Assembly: GCA_018221175.1 (NCBI GenBank)
Contig: JAAOYE010000088.1
Span: 1 to 15,215, forward strand
Direction of reading: 5' to 3'
Length of the DNA: 15,215 bases
Origin: Candidatus Woesearchaeota archaeon
GTDB lineage: Archaea; Nanobdellota; Nanobdellia; Woesearchaeales; BM511
Shown: piece by piece, positions 1 through 6,541 of the stretch
Layout: the number at the start of each line of letters is the position of its first letter
Position numbering within the stretch: position 1 is the first letter of the stretch
Notes under the pieces: model-generated
Told to the model about the DNA's origin: nothing
Databases searched by the model: none
The model's input: the letters and a program-made list of their open reading frames with translations, nothing else
Translations under genes and position numbers: made by a program

Positions 1-738
1 ATTCTTGCGCTTGGCGAAGAAGAAGGAGCAATTGGAAAAGAAGAAAAAGAAATGATTCACGGCATCCTAAAACTTGATGACAAAGCAACATATCAGATAA
101 TGACTCCAAGAAACGAAGTCTTCTCGCTTGAAATGCACAGAAGGGTAAACGACGTGATTAGCGAAGTCTTAGAATCAGGGTTTTCAAGAATCCCAGTATA
201 TGACAAAAAGCCGGGAAATATTAAAGGAATAATTTATGCAAAAGACTTAATTAAATACCTTTATGAAAACAGAAACCCAAAACTCTCCGAGATTTCAAAA
301 GAGCCTTTTTCCATTCCAGAGCTAAAAATGATTGACGACCTGTTAACAGAGTTTAAAAAAACAAAAGTGCACATAGCAATTGTTATTGACGAACATGGCG
401 ATGTATCTGGAATAGTCACAATCGAAGATTTGCTTGAGGAAATCGTCGGCGAAATATATGATGAAACTGACAAAGAAGAATTCATCCTAAAAAAAGTCAG
501 TGATAAGGTATACATTGTTTCTGGAAAAGCAGATATCGAAGACATAGCAGACAAAACAGGCATAAGCCTAAAAGGCATTGACCTTACAGCTTTTGAAACA
601 GTCAATGGTCTTATCATGTATAAGACCGGCAAGATTCCTAAAAAAGGAGACAGAATCTTATTTAAAAGATTTTACATCGAAGTCCTAAACCATGACCAAA
701 ACATGGTCACAAAAGCAAAGATTGTCAAGAAAGCCTAA
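1..738 (+). CDS. CBS-CorC domain protein (CNNM/HlyC-CorC family), N-terminus outside window
   Basis: The reading frame is open from base 1 and its first residues (ILALGEEEGAIGKEEKEMIHG) match the family's linker before the first CBS domain, so this is the C-terminal 245 residues of a longer protein. The in-frame ATG at 52 is internal. Seen in order: the IMTPR motif opening CBS domain 1, CBS domain 2 with VIDEHGDVSGIVTIEDLLEEIVGEI, and a CorC/HlyC C-terminal domain ending near TKAKIVKKA. Full-length relatives have an N-terminal DUF21 membrane domain and are linked to Mg2+/Co2+ efflux or membrane-associated divalent-cation handling. Here that membrane part would lie upstream and is not seen. 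The stop overlaps the stop of the convergent minus-strand zinc-ribbon gene by a few bases. The family call is firm; substrate and direction of transport are not shown by the sequence. Confidence 0.9.
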   Translation: MLALGEEEGAIGKEEKEMIHGILKLDDKATYQIMTPRNEVFSLEMHRRVNDVISEVLESGFSRIPVYDKKPGNIKGIIYAKDLIKYLYENRNPKLSEISKEPFSIPELKMIDDLLTEFKKTKVHIAIVIDEHGDVSGIVTIEDLLEEIVGEIYDETDKEEFILKKVSDKVYIVSGKADIEDIADKTGISLKGIDLTAFETVNGLIMYKTGKIPKKGDRILFKRFYIEVLNHDQNMVTKAKIVKKA

Positions 739-977
739 GGATAATTCTCATGACCTTTAAGAAGCTTTAAATGATGTCGAATTTTTTCTTTTTGAGAATC
801 ATCATCAGTTTTTTCAAGCCATCTCTCAAAAATTGTCTGTATAAAATTATGATGGCCATTAGAAACTTCCACTCCTTGTGCAGCACACCCGTTCGGGCAT
901 CCCCATCCAGGCTTCTTTTCGTTGTCAAGCGGTTCAAACCATCGATGGCCGCAGTGTACGCACGCATATTCTTTCAT
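735..977 (-). CDS. Small zinc-ribbon-like protein, function unknown
   Basis: An 80-residue protein with four cysteines arranged CVHC (C6, C9) and CPNGC (C27, C31), giving a C-x2-C-x17-C-x3-C pattern that would fit one structural zinc ion. H8 and H11 lie next to the first pair. The rest is charged and probably helical (residues 45-80, with many Lys, Asp and His). It starts at ATG 975-977 and its stop overlaps the convergent CBS gene by 4 bases. The plus-strand frame over the same region looks like a low-quality shadow, whereas this frame has an organised Cys pattern. No clear promoter box stands out at the usual distance upstream. I do not recognise the family; a nucleic-acid- or protein-binding zinc ribbon is only a guess. 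Confidence 0.65.
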   Translation of the reverse strand: MKEYACVHCGHRWFEPLDNEKKPGWGCPNGCAAQGVEVSNGHHNFIQTIFERWLEKTDDDSQKEKIRHHLKLLKGHENYP

Positions 978-1090
978 TAATAATCACTGTTAATGCTTAA
1001 GATTAATAGGGGCGCTTTTCCCTTTAAATATTTTTAGTTATTACAATAAATATGTTCTTAACACTATTTAATAGAAAATAATAGAAAAGG

Positions 1091-1099
1091 TTAAAAATA
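1091..1099 (+). promoter_or_regulatory. Box A (TATA) for the receiver-domain gene
   Basis: TTAAAAATA lies about 25 bases before ATG 1120. That is the spacing expected of an archaeal TATA box for a nearly leaderless transcript, and no ribosome binding site lies between. It supports the ATG over the upstream TTG at 1114. Confidence 0.5.
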
Positions 1100-1119
1100 A
1101 CATTTTTTTAAGATTGATT

Positions 1120-1488
1120 ATGGATAATATATTAATTGTTGAAGACGAACCAACAGCAGTAGAACTTGAGAAATCACTTTTAGAAATTGAAGGAATACAT
1201 GTAGAAACTGTTGAAAATGGGCAAAAAGCATTGGACTTGATAAAAGCGGCAAAGCCAAGACTGATAATACTTGACATCATGCTTCCAGATATATCTGGAA
1301 TTGAGCTTTACGAAAAAATAAGAGAAAATGAAGAAACAAAGGATATCAAGATAATTTTTGTAACAGTATTGACAAAAGAAGAGATAGACCTAAACATTCT
1401 TGACGATGAGAATGTTATAGATTATCTGACAAAGCCATTTGACAACAAAGATTTTTTAAAAGCTGTTAAAAAAGCGCTTCAACATTAA
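1120..1488 (+). CDS. Stand-alone response-regulator receiver domain (CheY-like)
   Basis: A 122-residue single receiver domain with no output domain. Residues of the phosphorylation site are all present: acidic pair E8/D9, phospho-acceptor D52 in LDIMLPD, T82 in FVTV, and K105 in the LTKPF motif. The protein should therefore be a phosphorylation-dependent switch taking phosphate from a histidine kinase, then acting by binding a partner. No kinase, chemotaxis or archaellum gene is in the window, so its partner is unknown. Two more codons are possible from a TTG at 1114, but the TATA-like box 25 bases before ATG 1120 favours the ATG. The following SDR gene has its own promoter and is probably a separate unit. 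Confidence 0.92.
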   Translation: MDNILIVEDEPTAVELEKSLLEIEGIHVETVENGQKALDLIKAAKPRLIILDIMLPDISGIELYEKIRENEETKDIKIIFVTVLTKEEIDLNILDDENVIDYLTKPFDNKDFLKAVKKALQH

Positions 1489-1489
1489 T

Positions 1490-1497
1490 TATAAATA
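1490..1497 (+). promoter_or_regulatory. Box A (TATA) for the SDR gene
   Basis: TATAAATA is centred about 26 bases before ATG 1520, directly after the stop of the receiver gene. No ribosome binding site follows, so a leaderless transcript is likely. Confidence 0.65.
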
Positions 1498-1519
1498 TGT
1501 AAATAATATTTCTCATTAG

Positions 1520-2188
1520 ATGGTAGAAGGCAAAACAGTTCTAATAACAGGTGCAAGCATGGGGATAGGGAGACAGACTGCATTTCTTTTTGCAAAAGAA
1601 GGAGCAAAAGTAATACTCACATATCATAAAGACAAAAAAGAAGCAGAAGACGCAGCAAAAAAGTGCAAAGAACTAGGAGCAAAAAAAGTTCTTGTTATAA
1701 ATTTAAATGTCATGGATGATGCCAGCATCAAATCATGCATAAGTGAAGCTGCAGAAAAATTCAAGCAAATTGACATTTTTATAAACAACGCAGGAGTAAT
1801 CGCATGGAAGCCGCTTTTAGAGCAAAGCTACGATGAAATAGAATCACAAATCAGGGTAAACTATGAAGGCCTTGTAAAAATGACCAAAGAAGCGCTGCCG
1901 TATGTAAAAGATATGATAATAAACATTGCAAGCGGCGCCGGGAAAACCGGGTATCCATCACTTTCAACATACTGCGGGACAAAATTTGCAGTGAGAGGGT
2001 TCACGCAAAGCATGGCTGGAGAAATAAGAGACATGAAATGGGCGTGCGTCAATCCAGGAATGACTGCAACAAGGATGACAAACTTCTCAGGAGACCCGCC
2101 AGAAAAAGTCGCAAAGATAATTCTTGACACAGCAAGCGGGAAAATTAAGCCAGACTCAAAGCTTGATGTGGATGTCTGGGGATATTAG
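1520..2188 (+). CDS. Short-chain dehydrogenase/reductase (SDR family)
   Basis: A 222-residue NAD(P)-dependent oxidoreductase. The Rossmann nucleotide motif TGASMGIG is at residues 10-17, NNAG at 89-92, and the classical SDR active-site set is complete: N114, S138 and Y151-x3-K155 (YCGTK). The sequence NPGMTATRM near residue 177 matches the SDR segment after strand 6 that helps bind the cofactor. At 222 residues it is somewhat shorter than the usual ~250, with a reduced C-terminal substrate lid. The cofactor-selecting region after strand 2 (TYHKDKKEAE) contains basic residues compatible with NADPH, but this is an inference. The substrate cannot be read from sequence. It has its own promoter and ends three bases from the convergent permease gene. 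Confidence 0.92.
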   Translation: MVEGKTVLITGASMGIGRQTAFLFAKEGAKVILTYHKDKKEAEDAAKKCKELGAKKVLVINLNVMDDASIKSCISEAAEKFKQIDIFINNAGVIAWKPLLEQSYDEIESQIRVNYEGLVKMTKEALPYVKDMIINIASGAGKTGYPSLSTYCGTKFAVRGFTQSMAGEIRDMKWACVNPGMTATRMTNFSGDPPEKVAKIILDTASGKIKPDSKLDVDVWGY

Positions 2189-2191
2189 AAA

Positions 2192-4138
2192 TCATTTTCT
2201 GACATTTTTTACTTTCTCTGCAAATATATAAACATATCTCCACATCATTCCCTGCACCCTCTCTATCCTGATTTTAAAGCCTGCTTTTGTAAAGTATTGC
2301 GTTAAGAGTTTGTCGTCTGCAAGCCAGTCAATGTTTGGAATTATCTCAAAGAGTTTGTCATAGTCAACAAACACTACTTTGCCGCCCATATGCATCTTAT
2401 GATTCAATTCTTTTAAAACATTTTGAAGGTTTTGTATGTAGCTAATCATGCCAACACTAACAGCGGCATCAAGATGATCAACACTTGGATGAATCCTTGA
2501 ATATTCTTCAGAGTCTCTAATAATGTCAAAGTTCCTTTTTAGCCCATAAACCTTTATGCCTGTAAGAATCAGCCTCATGTATGAAATCTTTACAGCACGC
2601 TTTGAACTCTCAATCGCATATACATAACCGTCTCTTCCAACCTTTTTTATTAGTTCAACAGTAAGGGTTCCTACAGCACACCCATAGTCCAAGACCCTTT
2701 TTCCTTTCACATCTCCAAGGTGCCTAAATATTCTGGTTCTGACTTTTTTGGGGATAGTCACGCCCTCAAGCCACAAAGACAGGTATGCAATTAAATTGTT
2801 AGTCTTTTCAATGGTTTTAGGATTATAATAAAGCTCTAAAAGAAAATAAACAGGAAGTGCAAAAAGCATGAGTGAAAATACCAGTGTTAAAAGACTAAAC
2901 GCATTAGGCTCAATAATTAGCCAAGTGACTATCACAAAGACATAGATTAGAGTCAAAATTATCGGTCCGGCTGTGCCAAGGGGTGCTTTAAAAGTTCTTT
3001 TAATGTCTTTTCTTGTTTTTCTAAGTATAGGCACAGTTAACACTACAGCAGACATCATTATCAAGACCATCGGGACAAGCATTGAAAGCAAAGTCTTATA
3101 GCCCTCACCTAAAAACGCCATTATTATGAAAAGAAATGTTATGACGCCCTGAAAAATAATAGCTCTATGAGGTGTTCCAAATTTTTCATGCACTGCGTTA
3201 AATTTTGGGATAAACAATCTGTCTCTTGTCATTGCCAGCACAAGCCTTGGTCCTGTCACAACCCAGCTGGCTGCAGAACCCATAATGACAAGATATGTGC
3301 CAAGAGTTATCAAATCACCACCGATGTTTCCAAACGCGTTCCTTGCCAAAAGGGTGTACGGTGCCTGGCTTAAGCTAAAAGTCTTGTAATTGATAGCCCC
3401 AATAGATGTTATTACAAGAGCTGTTACAAGAATGGCTATGTATATGTGGGCATAAATAAGCGCTTTTGGAAGGGTTTTTTGAGGGTCTTTAGTTTCCTCT
3501 GCCAAAAAAGTTATTGATTCAAGGCCAAAGAAAGTTTCTGAAATGAAAAAGACTGTTAGAAAAAGATAGGAGATATTAGACCAGATTGATTTATGTATAA
3601 AAAAGGGTGTGTAGTTTTGGGGATTTATGTTAAAAAGCGCTGTTACTATCAACACTGTAACCATAAAAACAGTGATTAATGAAAAAGACATAAGCATATA
3701 TGCTGAAAGCTTGATGCCTCTATAAGCCATAGCATTAAAAACAAACAGCCAGAAAACTGAAACGCAAACCTTAACGATTGTAACCTCAAACCCGGTTATT
3801 GGCAAAAGATACTGTATTGCACCAACGATAAGCATTGCTGCAGTGACATTGCCAACAAGCCAGGCAAGCCATCCAATAAGAAAAGAAGGGAAGCGTCCGT
3901 AAGCCTGTTTTGAGAACTCATAAATTCCGCCTGCATAAGGAAACATTGAGATTAGCTCTGCAAAATACATGGACGCGATTAGCGCTAAAACGGCAAGTAT
4001 TATCCATGAAATGATTGAAGAAGGACCAGAATATATTGCTCCAATTGCCGGCAGCATGAATATGCCTGAGCCAATTATGGAGTTTAGAGTAATAGAAATT
4101 ACAGTAGGAAGCCCTAAAACCCTCTTTAACTGTCCCAT
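2192..4138 (-). CDS. Amino-acid permease (APC family) fused to a class I SAM methyltransferase
   Basis: One uninterrupted 648-residue frame. Residues 1 to about 445 form an APC-superfamily transporter. They carry the TM1 unwound substrate motif GSGIF (23-27), the FAELISMFPYAGG segment in TM2, a loop reading FLAEETKDPQKTLPKAL after the middle helices, and roughly 12 hydrophobic segments in total. From about residue 465 the protein becomes soluble. PKKVRTRIFRHLGDVKGKR leads into VLDYGCAVG (482-490), the glycine-rich motif I of Rossmann-fold SAM methyltransferases, followed by YAIESS, which fits the acidic ribose-binding strand. Family knowledge predicts amino-acid or amine uptake for the first half and methyl transfer for the second; joining the two is unusual. 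A box A lies 26 bases upstream. Divergent from rps17e. Transporter and motif I are clear; both substrates are unknown. Confidence 0.9.
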   Translation of the reverse strand: MGQLKRVLGLPTVISITLNSIIGSGIFMLPAIGAIYSGPSSIISWIILAVLALIASMYFAELISMFPYAGGIYEFSKQAYGRFPSFLIGWLAWLVGNVTAAMLIVGAIQYLLPITGFEVTIVKVCVSVFWLFVFNAMAYRGIKLSAYMLMSFSLITVFMVTVLIVTALFNINPQNYTPFFIHKSIWSNISYLFLTVFFISETFFGLESITFLAEETKDPQKTLPKALIYAHIYIAILVTALVITSIGAINYKTFSLSQAPYTLLARNAFGNIGGDLITLGTYLVIMGSAASWVVTGPRLVLAMTRDRLFIPKFNAVHEKFGTPHRAIIFQGVITFLFIIMAFLGEGYKTLLSMLVPMVLIMMSAVVLTVPILRKTRKDIKRTFKAPLGTAGPIILTLIYVFVIVTWLIIEPNAFSLLTLVFSLMLFALPVYFLLELYYNPKTIEKTNNLIAYLSLWLEGVTIPKKVRTRIFRHLGDVKGKRVLDYGCAVGTLTVELIKKVGRDGYVYAIESSKRAVKISYMRLILTGIKVYGLKRNFDIIRDSEEYSRIHPSVDHLDAAVSVGMISYIQNLQNVLKELNHKMHMGGKVVFVDYDKLFEIIPNIDWLADDKLLTQYFTKAGFKIRIERVQGMMWRYVYIFAEKVKNVRK

Positions 4139-4160
4139 AAGCTTATCTTGAAATCAATAC

Positions 4161-4168
4161 TTTATAAA
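4161..4168 (-). promoter_or_regulatory. Box A (TATA) for the permease-methyltransferase gene
   Basis: TTTATAAA (self-complementary) is centred about 26 bases upstream of the minus-strand ATG at 4136-4138, as expected for a leaderless archaeal promoter. It forms a divergent pair with the rps17e promoter. Confidence 0.65.
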
Positions 4169-4204
4169 CTTAATTTATGAGTGCGCGGTGGTGGAATCGT
4201 AATC

Positions 4205-4212
4205 TTTATAAA
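4205..4212 (+). promoter_or_regulatory. Box A (TATA) for rps17e-alba
   Basis: TTTATAAA is centred about 31 bases before the rps17e ATG, leaving at most a leader of a few bases. No other TATA-like box lies before alba, so the two genes are probably one transcript. Confidence 0.65.
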
Positions 4213-4238
4213 TAAATCATGGCTCCACAACACAGAAA

Positions 4239-4427
4239 ATGGGAAGAATCAAAACCCAATTCATAAAGAGAGTAACAAACGATTTAGTTAGTGCGCATTC
4301 TGATAAGTTTAAAAAAGATTTTGAAGAGAATAAGAAACTAGTTTCTCAATTTGCTGATATTAGTTCAAAAAAGCTTCGAAACGTGATCGCTGGATACGTG
4401 ACAAGGCTGATGAAAAGAACAGAATAG
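4239..4427 (+). CDS. rps17e: Ribosomal protein S17e (eS17)
   Basis: A 62-residue small-subunit ribosomal protein of the archaeal/eukaryotic S17e family. Recognisable features are the N-terminal MGRI-KTQFIKR, the FEENKKLV segment and SSKKLRNVIAGYVTRL near the C-terminus, all in the family's order. The length is normal for archaea; eukaryotic members are about twice as long. It binds the 30S subunit in the head region. The ATG sits about 31 bases after the box A. It lies 38 bases upstream of alba, with which it is probably co-transcribed. This gene is one of the strongest pieces of evidence that the window is archaeal. Confidence 0.96.
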   Translation: MGRIKTQFIKRVTNDLVSAHSDKFKKDFEENKKLVSQFADISSKKLRNVIAGYVTRLMKRTE

Positions 4428-4433
4428 ATGACT

Positions 4434-4451
4434 CTCAAGTATTGACTTGAG
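4434..4451 (+). promoter_or_regulatory. 7-bp perfect hairpin in the rps17e-alba spacer
   Basis: CTCAAGT at 4434-4440 and ACTTGAG at 4445-4451 are perfect inverted repeats around a 4-base loop. The 3' arm ends two bases before the alba Shine-Dalgarno (4454-4460). In RNA this would be a small stem-loop beside the ribosome site; in DNA it could be a protein-binding palindrome. There is no U-run after it, so it is not a typical terminator. Its function is not known. Confidence 0.45.
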
Positions 4452-4453
4452 CG

Positions 4454-4460
4454 GGGGTGA
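4454..4460 (+). promoter_or_regulatory. Shine-Dalgarno site deciding the alba start
   Basis: GGGGTGA lies five bases before ATG 4466 and matches the archaeal GGAGGTGA consensus. The upstream GTG at 4457 lies inside this site, so it is unlikely to be the start. Confidence 0.7.
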
Positions 4461-4465
4461 CGGCT

Positions 4466-4759
4466 ATGGCAGAAAAAGATAAAGATAACATTATCTTTAT
4501 AGGGAACAAACCATTCATGAATTATGTGACTGGTGTAGTGATGCAGTTTACGACGAAAAACGCCAAAGAAGTGATAGTAAAGGCGCGAGGGAAGTTTATC
4601 TCAAGAGCAGTGGACGTGGCAGAGATATCAAATAAACGGTTTTTAGAAGGCCAAGTAGAAGTAAAGGATATAGCTATTGACTCAGAAGAGTTCAAAAACA
4701 AAGAAGGAAAACAAGTAAGGGTATCCACGATAGAAATTACTTTGACAAAAAAGAAATAA
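4466..4759 (+). CDS. albA: Alba family DNA/RNA-binding chromatin protein
   Basis: A 97-residue Alba protein, which dimerises and coats DNA or RNA in archaea. Visible signatures are FIGNKPFMNYV (residues 11-21), the KARGKFISRAVDVAEI stretch and the terminal VSTIEITLTKKK. At the position of the well-studied Sulfolobus Lys16-Lys17 pair (IGKKP), this protein has N14-K15. The lysine known there as an acetylation and DNA-contact site is thus replaced by Asn, while the second lysine is kept. A GTG nine bases upstream would add three residues, but it overlaps the ribosome binding site. It is second in an operon with rps17e and ends seven bases before the convergent minus-strand gene, with a short T-run (4764-4768) at the junction. 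Confidence 0.95.
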   Translation: MAEKDKDNIIFIGNKPFMNYVTGVVMQFTTKNAKEVIVKARGKFISRAVDVAEISNKRFLEGQVEVKDIAIDSEEFKNKEGKQVRVSTIEITLTKKK

Positions 4760-4766
4760 ATCGTTT

Positions 4767-5360
4767 TTATAAGTCAGGATAGCCATACACAGTTCTTAAC
4801 ATTTCTACAGTATTAGCAGAGATATCAACAATGAGATTGTGTGTTTTAGAAGGCAAGCCAATATTTGGGATATCATGTATAGATATGATCTTGTCTAAAT
4901 CTGGTTTATCAGGATGTATTTTAATCATTGCTTTTACTTTACTCAATATTGAAGGATTAGATGGGTCATCATCTACACCATAAGGTCTGCTATCTCCATT
5001 TAAGTATATTCTATCCTCTCTTGATGCACAAACTGCATCTATTGCTTGCAACCAGCTGTGAGAGTCATCTGGGAAACTATTTTGATGATGATTTTGGTAT
5101 CTTCTATGAATTGAAACTGATAAATTAATCTGTTCTCTTAAAATATCATCATCCATGCTATTTCTTCCACTTAAAGCCATACCTCTCATAACTGGCCATT
5201 CAAACTTATTTCCTAAACCCATAATGTCATGAGGGCTTTGAGGGTCATCTACTTGAATGCCAAAGAGTTCTAAATAAAAAATCACACTAGAACAATGTTT
5301 TACAGTCGATAATAGATGCAGTTTTATTTCTTCAGTATTAGGCCTTGTTCTATATTGCAT
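4767..5360 (-). CDS. Uncharacterised His-rich, probably all-alpha protein (HD-like layout)
   Basis: A 197-residue soluble protein that I do not recognise with certainty. The first 120 residues carry spaced conserved-looking polar residues: H22, H44-D45, K52, R59, H85, H91-H92 in IHRRYQNHHQN, and D108 in AIDAVCASRED. This order resembles metal-binding helical hydrolase-like families, in particular HD-type domains or the DUF5662 type with its H...N-HH signature, but I cannot confirm the assignment. The C-terminal third is rich in Asp, Pro and Lys without a clear motif. The start at ATG 5358-5360 is supported by a GGTGAG site (5367-5372, minus strand) six bases away. It is convergent with alba and divergent from the CYTH gene. 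Codon choice (frequent TTA leucines) looks more AT-rich than in the purine genes. Confidence 0.7.
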   Translation of the reverse strand: MQYRTRPNTEEIKLHLLSTVKHCSSVIFYLELFGIQVDDPQSPHDIMGLGNKFEWPVMRGMALSGRNSMDDDILREQINLSVSIHRRYQNHHQNSFPDDSHSWLQAIDAVCASREDRIYLNGDSRPYGVDDDPSNPSILSKVKAMIKIHPDKPDLDKIISIHDIPNIGLPSKTHNLIVDISANTVEMLRTVYGYPDL

Positions 5361-5366
5361 GTCCTT

Positions 5367-5372
5367 CTCACC
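5367..5372 (-). promoter_or_regulatory. Shine-Dalgarno site for the His-rich protein
   Basis: Read on the minus strand the site is GGTGAG, six bases before the ATG. It indicates a leadered transcript for this gene, unlike most first genes in the window. Confidence 0.6.
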
Positions 5373-5431
5373 AACCTGTTACTATTTATCAATAGATTGT
5401 AAATACTGTTTAATAAATGTTTTCAAAACCC

Positions 5432-5440
5432 TTATAAATA
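5432..5440 (+). promoter_or_regulatory. Box A (TATA) for the CYTH-phosphoesterase pair
   Basis: TTATAAATA is centred about 26 bases before ATG 5462 with no ribosome binding site between, matching the window's leaderless pattern. Confidence 0.65.
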
Positions 5441-5461
5441 ACGTTTAAATTTTTTCCTAGA

Positions 5462-6034
5462 ATGAATGACAGAGAAATAGAAGTTAAAGTTTTGGATATA
5501 GACGTTGAAAAAACTGTTTCTAAACTAAAAAGGTTAGGTGCAAAGAAAGTAAAAGATGTCATCTATAAAAGGATAATTCTAGACTCTGATGACAATAGAT
5601 TAGATGAAGAAGATGCATGGTTAAGAATAAGAACCGATGGAAAAAAAAATACGTTAACATATAAAAAAGTAATAAACAATGAGATAGATGGTAAAGAAGA
5701 AATTGAAGTTCAAGTCGAAGATTATGATAAAACACTAAAAATTCTTGAAAAAATTGGTTTTAGAGCACTTAGACAACAAGAAAGTAGAAGAGTAAGATAT
5801 GGCCTTGACGGTGTAGAAATTGATATTGATTTATGGCCGATGATACCACCCCATATTGAAATAGAAGCAAAAACAAAAGAAAAAGTTTTAGATACTATCA
5901 AACGATTAGAAATAAAAAAAGAAAATATTAAAACTTATACGGGAAGAGAGCTTTACAAGCATTATAGTATCGAACTCGATGACTTTGAAGACTTAAGACT
6001 AGAACAAGAGAAAAAAGACAGGGTGATAGAATGA
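5462..6034 (+). CDS. CYTH-domain protein (CyaB-like, COG1437 type)
   Basis: A 190-residue protein of the CYTH superfamily of triphosphate-tunnel enzymes. The signature ExExK is E5-I-E7-V-K9. Further family features are paired charged strands (DAWLRIRTDGKKNTLTYK, KEEIEVQVEDY), EIDIDLW followed by IEIEAKT, and a terminal GRELYKHY close to the LY-x2-YG segment of CyaB-like proteins. Family members act on triphosphates with divalent metal: class IV adenylyl cyclases make cAMP, while others hydrolyse thiamine triphosphate or inorganic triphosphate. The sequence alone does not separate these activities, and most archaeal members are uncharacterised. Its last four bases (ATGA) overlap the start of the downstream phosphoesterase, so translation is probably coupled. 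The last ~15 residues are a charged tail. Confidence 0.88.
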   Translation: MNDREIEVKVLDIDVEKTVSKLKRLGAKKVKDVIYKRIILDSDDNRLDEEDAWLRIRTDGKKNTLTYKKVINNEIDGKEEIEVQVEDYDKTLKILEKIGFRALRQQESRRVRYGLDGVEIDIDLWPMIPPHIEIEAKTKEKVLDTIKRLEIKKENIKTYTGRELYKHYSIELDDFEDLRLEQEKKDRVIE

Positions 6035-6504
6035 TTGGGATAATATCTGACACGCACGAACAGTATGAATCAATTCTAAAAGCAGTAGAGATTTTTAAGC
6101 TAAAAAACGTTGAATTTGTCGTGCATTGTGGAGATGTAATAAGTCCTGGAATGCTAAAGCACTTTGAGGGGCTAAACATGAAATTTGTTTTTGGAAACTG
6201 CGACGGAGAAAGAAAAGGCTTAATCGAAACATCCCGGAAATATGGATGGAATGAAATAAATGACGCTTTGGAATTTGAACATAAAAACAAAAAATTTTAC
6301 GTAGTGCACAACCCAATTCTAGCAGATGAAGCCGTGCAGTCAGAAAAATATGACTATGTTTTTCACGGCCACACACACGAGAAAAGAGACGAAAAGATAG
6401 GAAAAACAAGGATAATTAACCCAGGAAGACTTCTAAATCCTCCAAGGACAATTGTAATCTTAGATGTTACAAATGATTCTTTGGAGTTTATCCCCATAGA
6501 ATAA
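6031..6504 (+). CDS. MJ0936/YfcE-type metallophosphoesterase
   Basis: A 157-residue calcineurin-like phosphoesterase of the small MJ0936/YfcE class. The two-metal ligand set is complete: D7 and H9 (SDTH), D35 (HCGD), N56 (GNCD), H93, and H114/H116 (HGHTH). NPGR near residue 130 corresponds to the family's NPGS/NPGE strand. Where relatives have THGH, this protein has VHNP, so the first His is kept but the Gly-His that follows is lost. Characterised relatives hydrolyse phosphodiester model substrates with Mn2+ or Ni2+, and the natural substrate is mostly unknown. The overlap with the upstream CYTH gene suggests linked function in nucleotide or polyphosphate chemistry. Confidence 0.9.
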   Translation: MIGIISDTHEQYESILKAVEIFKLKNVEFVVHCGDVISPGMLKHFEGLNMKFVFGNCDGERKGLIETSRKYGWNEINDALEFEHKNKKFYVVHNPILADEAVQSEKYDYVFHGHTHEKRDEKIGKTRIINPGRLLNPPRTIVILDVTNDSLEFIPIE

Positions 6505-6510
6505 GAAAAC

Positions 6511-6519
6511 TTTATATAA
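6511..6519 (+). promoter_or_regulatory. Box A (TATA) for folD-purN
   Basis: TTTATATAA is centred about 27 bases before the folD ATG, just past the phosphoesterase stop. It marks the start of the purine-related region. Confidence 0.65.
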
Positions 6520-6541
6520 AACCCTTAGATTTTTAGACTTA

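Noticed and set aside
771..980. Plus-strand 69-residue frame over the zinc-ribbon gene
   Set aside because: No motif. The minus-strand frame has organised cysteines and a sensible junction with its neighbour.
978..1090. Riboswitch, RNA gene or terminator in the gap before the receiver gene
   Set aside because: Only AT-rich sequence, a few TTTAAATA-like stretches and a 4-bp inverted repeat (AGGG/CCCT) are visible; no convincing fold.
4219..4266. Short plus-strand frame starting MAPQHRKW before rps17e
   Set aside because: Only about 15 codons, out of frame with rps17e, with no supporting signal.
5462..6034. Firm annotation of the CYTH protein as adenylate cyclase
   Set aside because: The ExExK signature is shared by triphosphatases and cyclases; sequence alone does not decide.
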